DNA from: DASPHG01 sp963748315
GTDB taxonomy: Bacteria > Actinomycetota > Thermoleophilia > Solirubrobacterales > Thermoleophilaceae
NCBI GenBank assembly: GCA_963748315.1
Contig: CAVVIK010000006.1
Location: forward strand, 1,178,001 to 1,242,000
DNA: 64,000 nucleotides
Reading direction: 5' to 3'
The position numbers were made by a program, and so were the translations under genes. Each line of letters starts with the position of its first letter. The stretch's first letter is position 1. Positions 62,657-64,000 of this stretch are shown here, piece after piece. Under the pieces are notes generated by a model, which was not told where the DNA came from, made no database searches, and saw nothing but the letters and a program-made list of their open reading frames with translations.

Positions 62657-63976
62657 ATGGCCGCCATGGACGAGGACGCGGCGCGTGCGCTGATCGCCTT
62701 GATGGCGCGCGAGGTGGGGCCCACGGCGATTCTGTGGCGTGGTGAGGGTCTCGGCGGCTCGGACGTCGACCTGGTGGCGCTCCCCGCGATGGAGGCGCGT
62801 CTCGCGGCGACGCTGACGGCGGCCGGCCTGAGGCCGGCACTGAGCGACCCCGGTCACGTGATGTGGTCCTATCCCGACGGCCGCGACGTTGCGATCGACG
62901 TGCTGTCCGCGGCCGGCTGGCCGCAGTACTACCCGACGCTGGACGGGCTGCGCGAGCGGGCGAGGGCGGTGAACGGGGGACTGCCGGTCGCATCGCCCGA
63001 GGACCAGCTGCTCGTCCTTGCCGCCGAGGCGGTGGGCGGTCGCCCGGTGGAGAAGGTGCTGCGCCGCGCCCGCCCACTCCTGGAGGCGCCCGGCACCCGC
63101 GAGCGGCTCGAGGCACTCGCCACGGCCGAGGGCATGAAGCCGCTCGCGGCGCTCGTTGCCGACCCGGCGCGGCTCGAAAGGAGCGCTCGCCGCGGCCGGC
63201 TGCCCTACCCGCGCGCGGTTCTCACTGCCATGCGCTCGCGGGCAGCGCGAGCCGCGCTGCGCGAGCGAATCGCGGGACGGCTTGGACGGCGATCGCGCCG
63301 CGCAGGCAAGGGCGTGCTGGTAACGCTGAGCGGCATGGACGGCGCGGGTAAGTCCACCTTCACGGCGGCGGTGCGAGCCCACCTGGAGGCGCAGGGGCTG
63401 CCGGTGCGCGACGAGATCGTCCGCATCGGCCGCCGCGGCGACACGCTCGACAAGATCGCTCTGCCCGTGAAGAAGATCCTGCGGCGCACGGGCTCGACCG
63501 CCGACCCGGTCGCGGCGGGGGACGAGCTCGCGAAGGCCAGCGGCCGTGCGCCCGACGAGGCGCCGCGGCGCGGCATCGGGTGGGCCTGGACCGTGATCGT
63601 CGCGGCTGAGAACGCCCTCGCCTGCCGGCGCGTCGCGCGCGGCCGTCGCGGGGCGAACATCGTGACCGACCGGTGGCTGACGGACCACCTGGTCGATTTC
63701 GAGCTGCGCTACGGCCGGCACCCACTGGGGACCTGGATCCTCCGCACGGGAGTGCCGCGCGCGGACGTGGGCGTCCTGCTCGAGATCGACGCCGAGACCT
63801 CTGCGGCGCGCAAGCCGGGCGACCAGGCGCCGGCGGTCACGGCGCGGATGGAGGAGCGCTACTCCGCGCTCGCGAGCGAGCTCGGCCTCGTCCGTGTCGA
63901 CGGCCGGGCCCCGCGCGAAGATGTCGAGGCGGCCGTCCTCGCGCTCGTTGACTCGGCTATTCGCCGATCGCCTTGA
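62657..63976 (+). CDS. Fusion of nucleotidyltransferase-like and thymidylate-kinase-like domains
   Basis: A 439-residue protein with two domains. Residues about 15-200 resemble a minimal nucleotidyltransferase: ILWRGEGLGGSDVDLVALPA contains the G-S-x-V-D-L metal pattern, and ASPEDQLLVLAAEAVGGRPV follows. Residues about 218-439 form a P-loop kinase of thymidylate-kinase type: LVTLSGMDGAGKSTFTAAVR (Walker A), then VTDRWLTDHLVDFELRYG (DR motif) and ARMEERYSALASELGLVRVD. The lid Arg region (SAARKPGDQA) is short. The expected activity is phosphorylation of a nucleotide or sugar, but there is no proof. It is divergent from the ATP-grasp gene and sits at the end of the polysaccharide locus. Confidence 0.85.
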   Translation: MAAMDEDAARALIALMAREVGPTAILWRGEGLGGSDVDLVALPAMEARLAATLTAAGLRPALSDPGHVMWSYPDGRDVAIDVLSAAGWPQYYPTLDGLRERARAVNGGLPVASPEDQLLVLAAEAVGGRPVEKVLRRARPLLEAPGTRERLEALATAEGMKPLAALVADPARLERSARRGRLPYPRAVLTAMRSRAARAALRERIAGRLGRRSRRAGKGVLVTLSGMDGAGKSTFTAAVRAHLEAQGLPVRDEIVRIGRRGDTLDKIALPVKKILRRTGSTADPVAAGDELAKASGRAPDEAPRRGIGWAWTVIVAAENALACRRVARGRRGANIVTDRWLTDHLVDFELRYGRHPLGTWILRTGVPRADVGVLLEIDAETSAARKPGDQAPAVTARMEERYSALASELGLVRVDGRAPREDVEAAVLALVDSAIRRSP

Positions 63977-64000
63977 TCACCAGCCGCTTGTTGCGGCCGC
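63957..64000 (-). CDS. C-terminal end of a further minus-strand gene
   Basis: The minus strand from 64000 to 63957 reads GRNKRLVIKAIGE then TAG, an open protein-like end with no other stop. It overlaps the preceding kinase-fusion gene by 20 bases, as other convergent pairs in this window do. Too short to identify. Confidence 0.35.
   Translation of the reverse strand, partial: GRNKRLVIKAIGE

Overview
The window is about 70% GC by eye and nearly gapless: no stretch longer than about 300 bases lacks a gene. It reads as chromosomal DNA from a high-GC Actinomycetota, most like the Thermoleophilia (Solirubrobacterales or Gaiellales). That placement is inference from family content: LLM-class F420-type oxidoreductase, DUF4333 lipoprotein, fused indolepyruvate oxidoreductase with DUF6537, UdgX, an actinobacterial LigD-polymerase/Ku repair set, DUF6328, and many GTG/TTG starts and apparently leaderless promoters. 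No rRNA, tRNA, CRISPR array, insertion sequence or prophage was found.

Left part (1-21.6 kb): a mixed housekeeping and secondary-metabolism region. It holds a truncated SDR, a secreted zinc amidase, a hydrolase-glycosyltransferase fusion, a four-gene minus-strand operon (phosphatase-like, two methyltransferases, alpha/beta hydrolase), a plus-strand run of small redox/NTF2/CHRD proteins ending in a berberine-bridge-type oxidoreductase behind an operator-like inverted repeat, a GMC oxidoreductase, a sulfatase, EttA, a CocE-like secreted hydrolase and an F420-type oxidoreductase.

Middle part (21.6-44.6 kb): amino-acid catabolism (2-oxoacid:ferredoxin oxidoreductase divergent from a leucine/valine-type dehydrogenase, then a GntR regulator and an HD-GYP protein). 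Next come CoA enzymes, DNA repair (UdgX overlapping a LigD-type polymerase, with Ku about 10 kb away), a haloalkane-dehalogenase-like gene, TetR with a double operator, a divergent Asp-nucleophile hydrolase, Ppx/GppA, an aldo/keto reductase, two large flavin oxidases, CsbD, DJ-1/PfpI and a D-2-hydroxyacid dehydrogenase.

Right part (44.6-64 kb): an exopolysaccharide locus. It has three or four glycosyltransferases, a Wzz/tyrosine-kinase fusion, Wzy-like ligase/polymerase, Wzx-like flippase, initiating polyprenyl-phosphate sugar transferase, two polysaccharide deacetylases, tandem duplicated clan-A glycoside hydrolases, an acyltransferase, an ATP-grasp enzyme, an APH-like kinase and a nucleotidyltransferase-P-loop kinase fusion.

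Two whole-window patterns matter. First, at least a dozen genes are broken by single-base frameshifts although both halves keep clear family similarity. This looks like assembly indels rather than gene decay, and such genes are listed as one CDS with the break stated. Second, six convergent gene pairs end on one shared CTAG, so the two TAG stops interleave.
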